DNA from: an uncultured Muribaculaceae bacterium
GTDB taxonomy: Bacteria; Bacteroidota; Bacteroidia; Bacteroidales; Muribaculaceae
DNA length: 64,000 nt
NCBI GenBank assembly: GCA_904501735.1
Contig: CAJGBY010000001.1
Location: forward strand, 186,001-250,000
Reading direction: 5' to 3'
Below, piece after piece: positions 1-8,564 of the stretch (position 1 is the first letter of the stretch; every line of letters starts with the position of its first letter). Below the pieces are notes generated by a model. The model searched no databases. It saw only the letters and a program-made list of their open reading frames with translations, and had not been told where the DNA came from. The translations under genes were made by a program, and so were the position numbers.

Positions 1-359
1 TCTTCGGAGCAGCTCGTAACATCGAAAATGGTGGTAGCTTGACAATTATTGCAACTGCCCTTATCGAAACTGGTTCGAAGATGGATGAAGTAATCTTTGA
101 AGAATTTAAGGGAACAGGTAATATGGAATTACAACTTGATCGTAAGTTGTCTAACAAGCGTATATTTCCAGCTGTGGATATTATTTCTTCAAGTACTCGT
201 CGTGACGACTTGCTTCTTAATCAAGAAACACTTAACCGTATGTGGATTATGCGCCGATTCTTGGGAGATCGTACATCGATTGAAGCAATGGAATTCATCA
301 AAGATCGTATGGAACGAACTCGCTCAAACGAGGAACTATTGTTGTCGATGAACGACTAA
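1..359 (+). CDS. rho: Transcription termination factor Rho, C-terminal fragment
   Basis: The window opens inside this gene; the frame is open from base 3 and ends at TAA 357-359, giving about 118 C-terminal residues. The segment has the Rho signature around the R-loop and C-terminal helices (GSLTIIATALIETGSKMDEVIFEEF split over two lines of the family alignment, then LDRKLSNKRIFPAVDI and STRRDDLL). Rho is the hexameric RNA-dependent ATPase that ends transcription of untranslated RNA. The ATP-binding Walker motifs and RNA-binding domain lie outside the window. A strong intrinsic terminator follows 28 bp after the stop. Identification rests on recognising a highly conserved protein; the truncation is only due to the window edge. 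Confidence 0.95.
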   Translation, partial: FGAARNIENGGSLTIIATALIETGSKMDEVIFEEFKGTGNMELQLDRKLSNKRIFPAVDIISSSTRRDDLLLNQETLNRMWIMRRFLGDRTSIEAMEFIKDRMERTRSNEELLLSMND

Positions 360-386
360 GGAACGATAAAATAGCAATTAAATAAG

Positions 387-426
387 AAACAGACTGTAGG
401 GGAGAAATCCTGACAGTCTGTTTTTC
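387..426 (+). terminator. Intrinsic terminator after rho
   Basis: An 11-bp perfect stem (AAACAGACTGT at 387-397 with ACAGTCTGTTT at 413-423) is followed by a T-run. It separates rho from the convergent SGNH hydrolase gene and, because the 5' arm is preceded by A-rich sequence, may work in both directions. Confidence 0.85.
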
Positions 427-444
427 GTTTATATAGTGCGTGGA

Positions 445-1197
445 TTATCTATTTTTCCACACAGCATTGTTGATGGTTTTAGCTATTTTGGTGTCGATTT
501 TTCCATGATATTTCTTTGCATCGACTTTCTTGTTGTAGATGTGGGTAAATATCACGCTTGTAGCAAGATAAGAGCCGTTGTATCCTGGGTGAGAACCATC
601 TTTGCCGTAAAGATAGATTTCGGGATGCTTGTTGCGCATATATGACCACACTTTACCTACATCGATAACACCGTCGGCATTAAAAATGTGTGCCATTGCT
701 CGTGTTCCCTTATCGAGCGCTTGTTGCATCGATTCGTAGCTTGTGAAAAGGTGAGGGTATTTAGGGAAATAGTCCTTTTTTTGTAGTCCATCGTTGCCAT
801 GTTCTCGTCCCCAAGTGATTTGGAGGAGGATTTTGGCAGTAGGGTTGTGTTTTCGCACATAGTTGATCATGTTCATCATTTCTTCCATAATGGGCATACC
901 ATCGGGAGTACCCACTAACGCAGGTTGAACACTTTGACTTTGTAGGATAATATAGTCGTAACCACCTTTTTCTACAAGAGCATTACATTCGGCATTGTTA
1001 ATGTGATATTTCATCGTAGCGCCACCCTTTGAAAACTTAGAAATTTCGGGTTTGAAACCATGCGCTCTTGCCATAGAGTCCATCATAGCAGGAGTGTCGT
1101 TCAAGTAGGTGTAGCTATTGCCGATGTAAAGGATTTTTTGTGCATGCGAATATCCAATTGCAAATAATACGCATAAAGATGTAATAAAAGCTTTCAT
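445..1197 (-). CDS. Secreted SGNH/GDSL-family hydrolase (DUF4886-like)
   Basis: A 250-aa protein with an N-terminal signal peptide (hydrophobic residues 4-18, likely cleavage after the Ala in SHA-Q). Right after it comes the SGNH block I motif GNSYT (nucleophile Ser about residue 28), a DYIILQSQS segment in the middle and a block V motif DGSHPGYNGSYLA near residue 205 with the catalytic Asp/His. This arrangement matches DUF4886-type SGNH hydrolases, which are exported esterase-like enzymes, often acting on carbohydrate acyl groups; the substrate is not visible from sequence. It is a single gene, convergent with rho and divergent from ybaK. A Bacteroidales -7 box (TAACTTTG) lies 29 bp upstream of the start. 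Confidence 0.8.
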   Translation of the reverse strand: MKAFITSLCVLFAIGYSHAQKILYIGNSYTYLNDTPAMMDSMARAHGFKPEISKFSKGGATMKYHINNAECNALVEKGGYDYIILQSQSVQPALVGTPDGMPIMEEMMNMINYVRKHNPTAKILLQITWGREHGNDGLQKKDYFPKYPHLFTSYESMQQALDKGTRAMAHIFNADGVIDVGKVWSYMRNKHPEIYLYGKDGSHPGYNGSYLATSVIFTHIYNKKVDAKKYHGKIDTKIAKTINNAVWKNR

Positions 1198-1225
1198 GTA
1201 GTAGTGATATATTAGTTTAATAATG

Positions 1226-1233
1226 CAAAGTTA
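1226..1233 (-). promoter_or_regulatory. -7 box for the SGNH hydrolase gene
   Basis: Minus-strand TAACTTTG fits the Bacteroidetes -7 consensus TAnnTTTG. The expected -33 region (about 1256-1259, minus-strand TTTCG) matches only loosely. The predicted start of transcription is about 20 bases before the ATG at 1197. Confidence 0.55.
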
Positions 1234-1277
1234 ATGTTTTTGGTGGCTGTTTTAGCGAAATTAAAGAAAAAGTTCAC

Positions 1278-1285
1278 TAATTTTG
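1278..1285 (+). promoter_or_regulatory. -7 box for the ybaK-aroC operon
   Basis: TAATTTTG matches TAnnTTTG and lies 25 bp upstream of the ybaK start; no good -33 element was seen at the right distance. It is back-to-back with the minus-strand box at 1226-1233. Confidence 0.5.
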
Positions 1286-1310
1286 TAGAGAAATAAAGCA
1301 TAAGATATTA

Positions 1311-1814
1311 ATGGCAGGTATTAGTAAAACAAATGTGGCACGATTGCTCGATAAGGCAAAAATAAAATATGAACTTGTGCCTTATGTGGTAGATGAAAAC
1401 GATCTTGCAGCGACTCATATAGCAGAACAGCTCGATGAAGACATCAAGCAAGTGTTCAAAACGCTTGTGTTGCGAGGCGACAAGACAGGTCTCTTCGTGT
1501 GTGTAATACCTGGCGATGAAGAAGTGAATCTAAAAAAAGCAGCTAAGGTGAGTGGTAATAAGAAAGCCGATCTTATTCCGATGAAAGAGCTGTTGCCTAC
1601 TACGGGATACATTCGTGGAGGTTGCTCACCAGTGGGAATGAAAAAGCCTTTTCCGACATTTTTCGATTCATCGTGCGAGAATTTTGAATACATATATGTG
1701 AGTGCGGGAGTGCGAGGATTACAGTTAAAGATTAAGCCACAAGAATTGGTGGAATATGTTAGAGCAAGCCTTGCATCATTAACCGACAATGTAACTGAAG
1801 ACAAGGAGGAGTGA
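1311..1814 (+). CDS. ybaK: Cys-tRNA(Pro)/Cys-tRNA deacylase, YbaK/EbsC family
   Basis: A 167-aa protein of the YbaK/ProX editing-domain fold. Visible family features are the KTLVLRGDKTGLFVCVIPGD strand-turn region, the catalytic-site Lys segment KKAAKVSGNKKADLIP, and the conserved GYIRGGCSPVGMKK loop near residue 100 that lines the aminoacyl pocket. The enzyme hydrolyses Cys mischarged onto tRNA(Pro) in trans. It is the first gene of an operon: the stop at 1812-1814 is 4 bp before the aroC ATG, and aroC overlaps the third gene. The 167-aa length is normal. The acidic tail (EDKEE) carries no known function. Confidence 0.9.
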   Translation: MAGISKTNVARLLDKAKIKYELVPYVVDENDLAATHIAEQLDEDIKQVFKTLVLRGDKTGLFVCVIPGDEEVNLKKAAKVSGNKKADLIPMKELLPTTGYIRGGCSPVGMKKPFPTFFDSSCENFEYIYVSAGVRGLQLKIKPQELVEYVRASLASLTDNVTEDKEE

Positions 1815-1818
1815 AGCG

Positions 1819-2895
1819 ATGAAAAATAGAATTGGAAATATATTTAGTCTAACAAGTTTCGGTGAATCACATGGTGTTGCGCTTGGAGGAGTAATCGATG
1901 GCATGCCAGCAGGCGTGAAGATTGACCTTGACCGAGTGCAAGAAGAACTTGATCGTCGTCGTCCAGGGCAATCATCGATTGTTACTGCGCGCAACGAGAA
2001 GGATCAAGTGAAAGTGCTATCGGGAGTGTTTGAAGGGGTAACCACAGGTACTTCGATAGGCTTTGTGATCGAAAATACCAATCAGCATTCAGGCGATTAT
2101 TCCAATATTAAAGACGCTTTTCGTCCTTCGCATGCCGACTATACATATACATCGAAATATGGCGTGCGTGATTATCGCGGTGGCGGACGCTCATCGGCTC
2201 GTGAAACTGCAGCTCGCGTGGTGGCAGGAGCATTTGCTCGTCAAGCATTGGAGCCGTTGGGCGTAGAAATATATGCTTATACATCGCAAGTGGGTGATAT
2301 AGCACTCGAAAAAGATTATAGATTATATGATAAAGCTAACATAGAAACAAATATCGTGCGTTGTCCCGATAGTGAAAAGGCACAGCAGATGATTAACCTT
2401 ATATCGGAAGTGAAAGCCGATGGCGACACTATAGGTGGCGTGATAACTTGTGTGGTTAAGGGTGTACCTGCTGGGCTTGGCGAACCTGTGTTTGGCAAGC
2501 TACATGCCGAACTTGGAGCCGCTATGTTGAGCATAAATGCAGTGAAGGGTTTTGAATATGGTCTTGGCTTTGATTTTGCTATAAAACGAGGTAGTGAAGT
2601 GAACGACGCATTTGTGTGTTGTGATGGAAATGTGTCGACAAAGACAAACTATTCTGGAGGAATACAAGGCGGTATTTCGAATGGCGAAGATATATATTTC
2701 CGAGTGGCATTCAAACCAGTTGCGACATTGCTTCGTGATGTTGAAACAATAAATGCACAAGGCGAAAATATCACTCTACATGCCAAAGGTCGTCATGACC
2801 CATGTGTGTTGCCTCGTGCAGTGCCTATTGTGGAAGCAATGGCAGCTATCGTGATTCTGGATAACTATTTACTAAATAAAACAACCAAACTGTGA
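1819..2895 (+). CDS. aroC: Chorismate synthase
   Basis: A 358-aa enzyme making chorismate from 5-enolpyruvylshikimate-3-phosphate, the last common step to aromatic amino acids, folates and quinones; it needs reduced FMN. Family signatures seen: GNIFSLTSFGESHG at the N-terminus (His for catalysis), the RRPGQS loop near residue 48, YRGGGRSSARETAARV near residue 122, and the C-terminal GRHDPCVLPRAVPIVEAM motif. Length is typical. It is the middle gene of a three-gene operon: 4 bp after ybaK, and its TGA overlaps the GTG start of the radical SAM gene. Confidence 0.97.
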   Translation: MKNRIGNIFSLTSFGESHGVALGGVIDGMPAGVKIDLDRVQEELDRRRPGQSSIVTARNEKDQVKVLSGVFEGVTTGTSIGFVIENTNQHSGDYSNIKDAFRPSHADYTYTSKYGVRDYRGGGRSSARETAARVVAGAFARQALEPLGVEIYAYTSQVGDIALEKDYRLYDKANIETNIVRCPDSEKAQQMINLISEVKADGDTIGGVITCVVKGVPAGLGEPVFGKLHAELGAAMLSINAVKGFEYGLGFDFAIKRGSEVNDAFVCCDGNVSTKTNYSGGIQGGISNGEDIYFRVAFKPVATLLRDVETINAQGENITLHAKGRHDPCVLPRAVPIVEAMAAIVILDNYLLNKTTKL

Positions 2896-3821
2896 GCATC
2901 GAAAAAGGATATTCCGACTTTGCTGAATTCCTATCGAAGCACTTTCAAGGTAAAGTGCAGAAAATTTCGATAAATGCAGGATTTACTTGTCCTAACCGTG
3001 ATGGTAGCAAGGGCAAGGGAGGTTGTACCTATTGCAATAATCAAACTTTCAATCCCGATTATTGTCGCCCTGTGATGAGTGTGAGCGAACAACTCGAACA
3101 GGGTAAGCAATTTTTTGCGCGAAAGTATCCTCAAATGAAGTATCTTGCCTATTTTCAGGCTTATACCAATACTTATGGTGAGCTGCAAAAATTGAAGGCA
3201 CTATATGAGGAGGCGCTTGCAGTTGACGATGTGGTGGGGCTTGTGATAGGCACTCGTCCCGATTGTATGCCCGATGAGTTGCTCGAGTATTTAGAGGAAT
3301 TGAGCAAGAAAGTATTTGTCCTTGTGGAATATGGTGTAGAGACATCGAAGAATGCTACTCTTGAGATAATAAATCGAGGACACACTTGGGAAGATGCAGT
3401 AGATGCAGTGAATCGAACTAAAGCACATAATATTTTGTGCGGAATTCATTTGATTATTGGTTTGCCAGGCGAAACTATTGACGACATACTTGCTACAGCC
3501 GATGCTGTGTCAACACTACCTCTTGATACTGTGAAACTTCATCAGTTGCAACTGATAAGAGGCACACGAATGGCTCAACAAGTAGAAGTTGGTGAGTTGG
3601 CAATTATGCAATGGAGTGCCGAGGAGTATATTGATGTGTGTTTGGCGTTCTTGCGTCGTTTGTCGCCCGAAATTGCAGTGGAACGCTTCGTGTCGCAGTC
3701 GCCTGCCGAGCTGCTCATTTCGCCTAAATGGGGCTTGAAAAACTATGAATTCACCAATCTGCTGATGAATCGCATTCGAGTGACATCAACTCGTCAAGGA
3801 AGCGAATACGCAGGAAAGTAA
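2892..3821 (+). CDS. Radical SAM protein, TIGR01212/YhcC family
   Basis: A 309-aa radical SAM enzyme beginning with GTG at 2892, overlapping the aroC TGA (GTGA), which argues for translational coupling. The N-terminal region has the family's widely spaced cluster motif, a Cys in FTCPNRDG followed by GGCTYCNN, so the 4Fe-4S cluster and S-adenosylmethionine site are intact. Further motifs are the LVEYGVET strand, GIHLIIGLPGET and VKLHQLQLIRGT, all typical of the YhcC/TIGR01212 group, whose substrate is not firmly established. Because it is translationally coupled to aroC, it may serve a shared regulon, but that is inference. It is convergent with the sensor kinase and only 1 bp from its stop, with no terminator between. 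Confidence 0.88.
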   Translation: MSIEKGYSDFAEFLSKHFQGKVQKISINAGFTCPNRDGSKGKGGCTYCNNQTFNPDYCRPVMSVSEQLEQGKQFFARKYPQMKYLAYFQAYTNTYGELQKLKALYEEALAVDDVVGLVIGTRPDCMPDELLEYLEELSKKVFVLVEYGVETSKNATLEIINRGHTWEDAVDAVNRTKAHNILCGIHLIIGLPGETIDDILATADAVSTLPLDTVKLHQLQLIRGTRMAQQVEVGELAIMQWSAEEYIDVCLAFLRRLSPEIAVERFVSQSPAELLISPKWGLKNYEFTNLLMNRIRVTSTRQGSEYAGK

Positions 3822-3822
3822 A

Positions 3823-5307
3823 TTACGCTAATGGTAGGGTTATTGTGAATTTTAGTCCACCTTCAGGACGGTTTTCGGCCGAAATTGTACCCCCACATAG
3901 TTTGATTGATTCTTTAACGATAGGTAGTCCTAATCCAGTGCCACTTTTCGTATTTTTGTCTTTTTCTAAGCGATAGAAGCGATTGAAAAGTTTCTCAATA
4001 GCATCTTGTGGAACACCAGAACCATTGTCGTGGAAAGAAAGTGTAACAAATTGATTGTCGAGAGATATAGTTTGCAGAACGATGTCGCTACCACGAGAGT
4101 AGAAACAGCTGTTTTTGATGAGGTTACAAAATACATTGTAAAGTAGCATATCGTTGGCTCTTACAAAAATATCGTCCTCAACCTCAATTCTAAAATTCAT
4201 ATTATATTCGCTCAAAGTGAATTTGAGATCCTCTTTGGCGTGCTTAACTATTTCGAATATGTTCACATCTTCGAGAGCTATATTGTTGCTACCGTCTTCA
4301 ATGCGATTGATAACGGCAATATTAACGACCATGTTTTGCAATCGTTGAGTGTTTAGCAGACATTTTTTAAGGAAACTAAGTCGTGTAGGCAAATCAATGT
4401 CGGGGTGGTTGATAAGAGTGTCCAAGTAGCCGATGATTATGCCAATAGGAGTCTTTATTTCGTGATTTAGATTGTTGGCAAGAATGCGTTTAGAGTGAAG
4501 CCTTTCCTTTTCTTCCTGGATAGCCTTTTCGCGTTCCTTGTCGTGTTGTTTGATGATGTCAAGTTGCTTTTTGTAGAGGGTGTAAAGATCCTCGGTGAGC
4601 TCGTTAATATTGCTTGCGTTGTGATTTTTGTTGTCTTGACTGAATGAGGATTTGTTGCTTAGGTTAAGTATGAATAATCTAAGTCGGTTGATGTTGTTGG
4701 TGTGCTTGCGCATAAGATTGATACACTCTAACGCAACAAACGATATGAGCAAAATCAGAATAAGCTTGAGCGACATTTCACTCAAGAAGCCAATAATAGA
4801 TGCATTGTTGTTGATGGTACATTCCGAAATAATATATCGGTCGTGTTTAGAGCAATAGGTTGCACTAAAGATGCATTTCTTGTCGAGAATAGGGTCGTGA
4901 ATGGTTTCGCTATAGGTGTTGCTGAACGGTTTGCCCTTTCCGTTGAAGATAGATTGCACTTCCTTGAACGAGAGAATGGTGAAGTTGCGATCGGATGTCG
5001 TATTAGAGTAAAGTTGTTCACCATTACTGTCGTAGGTGGTGAGAAATACTTGTCCGATAGGAGAGTTGTCGCAACCAAGCAGAAGTTGTGGCGCTGTGTT
5101 AAGTGCCACGGTGTCGTCGGGGTTGATGGAAAGAAGATAGTTGTTGTAGATTTCTATCTGATTTTTCGCAATATTGACATTGGTATGCGAATATTTATTC
5201 CATAGAGCAATGAGGAGTGCCAAAATAGCAATCCAAAACATCACAATTATTCCGTAGAATGCTTTGTGTGAATTAGCCGATATTTTGCTCTTGAAATCCA
5301 TAGCCAT
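3823..5307 (-). CDS. Membrane sensor histidine kinase (PhoR/OmpR-partner type)
   Basis: A 494-aa kinase. Order: a transmembrane helix at about 14-37, a periplasmic sensor region to about 175, a second helix at about 180-200, a coiled linker, HisKA with the phosphoacceptor in NLNHEIKTPIG, then an HATPase domain with N box (NVFCNLIKNSC), G1 box (DNGSGVP), F box (LFNRFYRLEK) and G2 box (SGTGLGLPIVKE). All catalytic motifs are present, so it should be active. The signal sensed is unknown. Its ATG at 5307 lies inside the 3' end of the response-regulator gene (35-bp overlap), so the pair is co-transcribed and translationally coupled. An alternative ATG two codons downstream cannot be excluded. Confidence 0.92.
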   Translation of the reverse strand: MAMDFKSKISANSHKAFYGIIVMFWIAILALLIALWNKYSHTNVNIAKNQIEIYNNYLLSINPDDTVALNTAPQLLLGCDNSPIGQVFLTTYDSNGEQLYSNTTSDRNFTILSFKEVQSIFNGKGKPFSNTYSETIHDPILDKKCIFSATYCSKHDRYIISECTINNNASIIGFLSEMSLKLILILLISFVALECINLMRKHTNNINRLRLFILNLSNKSSFSQDNKNHNASNINELTEDLYTLYKKQLDIIKQHDKEREKAIQEEKERLHSKRILANNLNHEIKTPIGIIIGYLDTLINHPDIDLPTRLSFLKKCLLNTQRLQNMVVNIAVINRIEDGSNNIALEDVNIFEIVKHAKEDLKFTLSEYNMNFRIEVEDDIFVRANDMLLYNVFCNLIKNSCFYSRGSDIVLQTISLDNQFVTLSFHDNGSGVPQDAIEKLFNRFYRLEKDKNTKSGTGLGLPIVKESIKLCGGTISAENRPEGGLKFTITLPLA

Positions 5308-6061
5308 ATCCTAATCGTGTTGTAATACAGCTTCCATATTTTCCGAGTTTCTTGCGAAGTCGTGTAATATTTGTATCAATAGTGCGATTTGAAACATCAT
5401 TTGCATTGTCCCAAATCTTTTCAATGATTTCCTTGCGTGAGTATATGTTGTTGCGGTGAGTCATAAAGAACGATAGCATTTCATATTCGGTCTTAGTGAG
5501 ATTCACCACTTCGTCGTTGATGTAGCACTGTTTGGTGTTTTCATCAATGCGAAGTTCGTTGTAGCTATATGAAGAAGTGCTTTGTTGCACAAGTTGTGGT
5601 GTTTCAACTTTTGTTTCGGTAGGGATAGCTGCAGGTTTAGGAGTGGAAGGGGTTTGTTGAAGGCGCTTAGAGAGTTCTTTGGTAACTCTTGATCGGCGCA
5701 ACACACTTTTCACTCGAGCAATAACTTCGCGAGTGCGGAAAGGTTTAGTAATATAATCGTCGGCACCTAAATTGAGTCCCATGATATGTTCGTCCTCGCC
5801 ACTGAGAGCAGAGCAGAATATTATAGGAGTGTAGACGGTGTCGGGATTGGTCTTGAGCTTGCGCGCCAATTCAAATCCATCGATGTTGTCCATCATAATG
5901 TCGAGAATGAATAGCGAGTAGCTTGACAAATCGAGCTTCAGAGCTTCTTCGGCACTATACACAATTTCGGTGTCATAACCTTCGAGCATTAGGTTATATT
6001 TCAAAATTTCGCATATTTCTTGCTCGTCGTCTACAATGAGAATTTTAGTACCAATGTTCAT
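5273..6061 (-). CDS. OmpR/PhoB-type response regulator
   Basis: A 262-aa DNA-binding regulator: receiver domain (residues about 5-120) with the acidic pocket VDDEQ, phosphoacceptor Asp in LFILDIMMDN, conserved Thr/Ser strand IIFCSA and Lys in ITKPF, then an unusually long Pro/Thr/Gln-rich linker (about 132-170) and a C-terminal winged helix ending TRLGYGYGF. It is the first gene of the pair, followed by the kinase with a 35-bp overlap. The regulated genes are not evident; the immediate neighbours have unrelated functions. The N-terminal ATG is the only good start and is preceded by AT-rich sequence without a clear -7 box. Confidence 0.93.
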   Translation of the reverse strand: MNIGTKILIVDDEQEICEILKYNLMLEGYDTEIVYSAEEALKLDLSSYSLFILDIMMDNIDGFELARKLKTNPDTVYTPIIFCSALSGEDEHIMGLNLGADDYITKPFRTREVIARVKSVLRRSRVTKELSKRLQQTPSTPKPAAIPTETKVETPQLVQQSTSSYSYNELRIDENTKQCYINDEVVNLTKTEYEMLSFFMTHRNNIYSRKEIIEKIWDNANDVSNRTIDTNITRLRKKLGKYGSCITTRLGYGYGFQEQNIG

Positions 6062-6203
6062 AGTAATTTTATGATTTTGTAATACGATTGTAAAATTAGT
6101 GATATTTTTGTTGTGATTGCGTTAAAAAAGTATAATAATAAGAACAAATGTGACAAAGATGTGTTCGAAAGAAAAATGCACATTGTTTTTTCAAAGTATT
6201 AAA

Positions 6204-6242
6204 GACAAAAAATAACGGCTCTCGTGATGAAAGCCGTTATTT
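6204..6242 (-). terminator. Terminator after ettA operon
   Basis: Read on the minus strand, an 11-bp perfect stem (AAATAACGGCT / AGCCGTTATTT, arms at 6232-6242 and 6210-6220) is followed by TTTTTTGTCTTT. It ends the ruvX-def-ettA transcript. Confidence 0.88.
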
Positions 6243-6269
6243 ATGTATGAATGGAATGTATAGTTAGGA

Positions 6270-7955
6270 TTATTCCATAAGTTTCTTGTAACGAATGCGA
6301 GTAGGTTGAGTATCGCCAAGACGCGCTTTCTTGTTTTCTTCGTAGTCAGAGTAAGAACCTTCGAAATAGAATACCTTACTGTCGCCTTCGAATGCAAGAA
6401 TGTGAGTACAGATGCGGTCAAGGAACCAACGGTCGTGCGAAATGATAACAGCACAACCAGCGAAGTTTTCAAGACCTTCTTCAAGAGCACGAAGAGTGTT
6501 GACATCGATGTCGTTGGTAGGTTCGTCGAGAAGAAGAACATTACCTTCTTCCTTAAGAGCCATAGCGAGGTGTAGGCGGTTACGCTCACCACCAGAAAGC
6601 ATACCAATCTTCTTTTCTTGATCGGCACCAGTGAAGTTGAATTTAGATAGGTAGGCGCGCGCATTCATGTCCTTACCACCCATGCGGAATGTTTCGCAGC
6701 CTTGAGAAACTACTTCGTAAACGCTACTTTCAGGGTGTAAGTCCTTGTGGTTCTGGTCGACATAAGCCACCTTTACAGTTTCGCCAATGTCGAAAGTACC
6801 CTTGTCGGCCTTTTCAAGTTCCATGATAAGACGGAACATAGTAGTTTTACCAGCACCGTTAGGACCGATGATACCCACGATACCGTTAGGAGGAAGCATG
6901 AAGTTGAGGTCGTCGAATAGCACCTTTTCACCAAACGCCTTAGCTACATGTTGAGCTTCGATAACCTTGTTACCCAAACGAGGTCCGTTAGGGATGAAGA
7001 TTTCAAGCTTTTCTTCGCGTTCCTTTTGGTCTTCGTTAAGAAGTCGGTCGTAAGAAGATAGACGAGCCTTACCCTTAGCTTGACGAGCTTTAGGAGCCAT
7101 GCGCACCCATTCAAGCTCGCGTTCAAGAGTCTTGCGACGCTTGCTTGCTTGTTTTTCTTCTTGAGCCATGCGAGTAGTCTTTTGGTCAAGCCAAGAAGAG
7201 TAGTTACCCTTCCATGGAATACCTTCGCCACGGTCAAGTTCAAGAATCCAACCAGCAACATGGTCAAGGAAGTAACGGTCGTGAGTTACGGCGATTACTG
7301 TACCAGGATATTGTTGCAAGTGTTGTTCGAGCCAATCGATAGATTCAGCATCGAGGTGGTTGGTAGGTTCGTCGAGCAGAAGGATGTCAGGTTGTTGAAG
7401 CAACAAACGGCAAAGAGCCACGCGACGGCGTTCACCACCCGATAGAGTACCGATAAGTTGGTCTTCAGGAGGACAACGAAGAGCGTCCATAGCGCGTTCA
7501 AGTTTGTTATCGATGTTCCAAGCATCAACAGCATCGAGCTTATCTTGAAGTTCGGCTTGACGAGCGATGAGCTTGTCCATCTTATCAGGATCTTCAAGTA
7601 CATCAGGGTCGCCGAAACTTTCGTTTACCTTGTCAAATTCAGCAAGTAGGTCGAGAGTAGGTTGCATACCTTCTTGCACGATTTCTTTTACAGTCTTTTC
7701 AGGATCAAGTTTAGGTTCTTGTTCGAAGTAACCTACTGAGTAGCCAGGAGAGAAAACCACTTCGCCTTGATATTGCTTGTCGATACCAGCAATGATCTTA
7801 AGAAGGGTAGACTTACCCGAACCGTTAAGACCGATGATACCAATCTTAGCTCCATAGAAGAAAGAAAGGTAAATGTTCTTAAGAACTTGTTTTTGTGGAG
7901 GGTAGATTTTGCTCACACCCACCATTGAGAATATTACTTTTTTGTCGTCAGCCAT
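6270..7955 (-). CDS. ettA: ABC-F ATPase, energy-dependent translational throttle EttA
   Basis: A 561-aa soluble twin-ATPase of the ABC-F class with no membrane helices. First ATPase: Walker A GLNGSGKST (about residue 42), ABC signature LSGGERRRVAL, Walker B DILLLDEPTNHLD. Between the domains is the Arg/Lys-rich interdomain linker (about 265-310) that contacts the ribosome. Second ATPase: Walker A GPNGAGKTT, signature LSGGERNRLHLA, Walker B VLLLDEPTNDID. The length and the MAPKARQAKGKAR segment are typical of EttA, which binds the ribosomal E site and gates the first peptide bond according to ATP/ADP. It is the third gene of an operon after def (36-bp gap). Antibiotic-protection ABC-F proteins are an alternative but their linkers are usually longer. 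Confidence 0.93.
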   Translation of the reverse strand: MADDKKVIFSMVGVSKIYPPQKQVLKNIYLSFFYGAKIGIIGLNGSGKSTLLKIIAGIDKQYQGEVVFSPGYSVGYFEQEPKLDPEKTVKEIVQEGMQPTLDLLAEFDKVNESFGDPDVLEDPDKMDKLIARQAELQDKLDAVDAWNIDNKLERAMDALRCPPEDQLIGTLSGGERRRVALCRLLLQQPDILLLDEPTNHLDAESIDWLEQHLQQYPGTVIAVTHDRYFLDHVAGWILELDRGEGIPWKGNYSSWLDQKTTRMAQEEKQASKRRKTLERELEWVRMAPKARQAKGKARLSSYDRLLNEDQKEREEKLEIFIPNGPRLGNKVIEAQHVAKAFGEKVLFDDLNFMLPPNGIVGIIGPNGAGKTTMFRLIMELEKADKGTFDIGETVKVAYVDQNHKDLHPESSVYEVVSQGCETFRMGGKDMNARAYLSKFNFTGADQEKKIGMLSGGERNRLHLAMALKEEGNVLLLDEPTNDIDVNTLRALEEGLENFAGCAVIISHDRWFLDRICTHILAFEGDSKVFYFEGSYSDYEENKKARLGDTQPTRIRYKKLME

Positions 7956-7991
7956 ATTGCTTATAAAATTAGAGTATAGGGTTGATAACTA

Positions 7992-8558
7992 TTATTTCTT
8001 GATGCTGAAAGCGCGAGTGCGATATCCGCAACGCACCTTACCGTCGACGATATTACGCAATTTGCTACGGATTAATTGCTTGCGAATAGCCGAAATGTGG
8101 TCGATGAAAACGCGTCCTTCCAAGTGGTCGTATTCGTGAAGGAATACACGCGCAAGATAGCCTTCGATGATTTCTTCATGAGGTTCGAAGTTCTCGTCGA
8201 GCCAAGTGGCTTTGATTTTTTCGGTGCGAGGCACAGATTCGTGAATACCAGGAAGGCTCAAGCAACCTTCTTCGCGATTGGTTTTCTTACCATCTTCGAT
8301 AACTTCGATTTTAGGATTGATAAGAGTGAATTGTTTTCCTTCAAGTTCAGGGAAAGAGTCTTTAAGTACATCAACATCGATGCAAATGAGTCGGATGTTT
8401 AGACCTACTTGAGGTGCAGCAATACCGATACCATCGCTGTCGTACATTGTTTCCTTCATGTTTTCGATCACTTCCTTCAATTTAGGATATTCGGGAGTGA
8501 TGTCTTCCGATACTTTTCTAAGTACTGGGTGTCCGTAAAGATAAATTGGTAATATCAT
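7992..8558 (-). CDS. def: Peptide deformylase
   Basis: A 188-aa metalloenzyme removing the formyl group from nascent N-terminal Met. All three motifs are seen: GIGIAAPQVG (motif 1, about residue 43), EEGCLSLPG (motif 2, metal-binding Cys), and HEYDHLEG (motif 3, two His ligands and catalytic Glu). The Bacteroidales form has HEYDH where most bacteria have QEHDH; this is ordinary for the group. It lies between ruvX (6-bp gap) and ettA, a translation/replication housekeeping operon. Confidence 0.96.
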   Translation of the reverse strand: MILPIYLYGHPVLRKVSEDITPEYPKLKEVIENMKETMYDSDGIGIAAPQVGLNIRLICIDVDVLKDSFPELEGKQFTLINPKIEVIEDGKKTNREEGCLSLPGIHESVPRTEKIKATWLDENFEPHEEIIEGYLARVFLHEYDHLEGRVFIDHISAIRKQLIRSKLRNIVDGKVRCGYRTRAFSIKK

Positions 8559-8564
8559 GTTGAT

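Noticed and set aside
657..860. Open frames on the opposite strand or other frames of known genes throughout the window
   Set aside because: They overlap well-identified genes, lack family motifs and promoters, and follow from codon bias in the real gene.
7992..8558. HEYDH in peptide deformylase as a mutated metal site
   Set aside because: Both His ligands and the Glu are in register; Tyr in the middle is normal for Bacteroidales deformylases.
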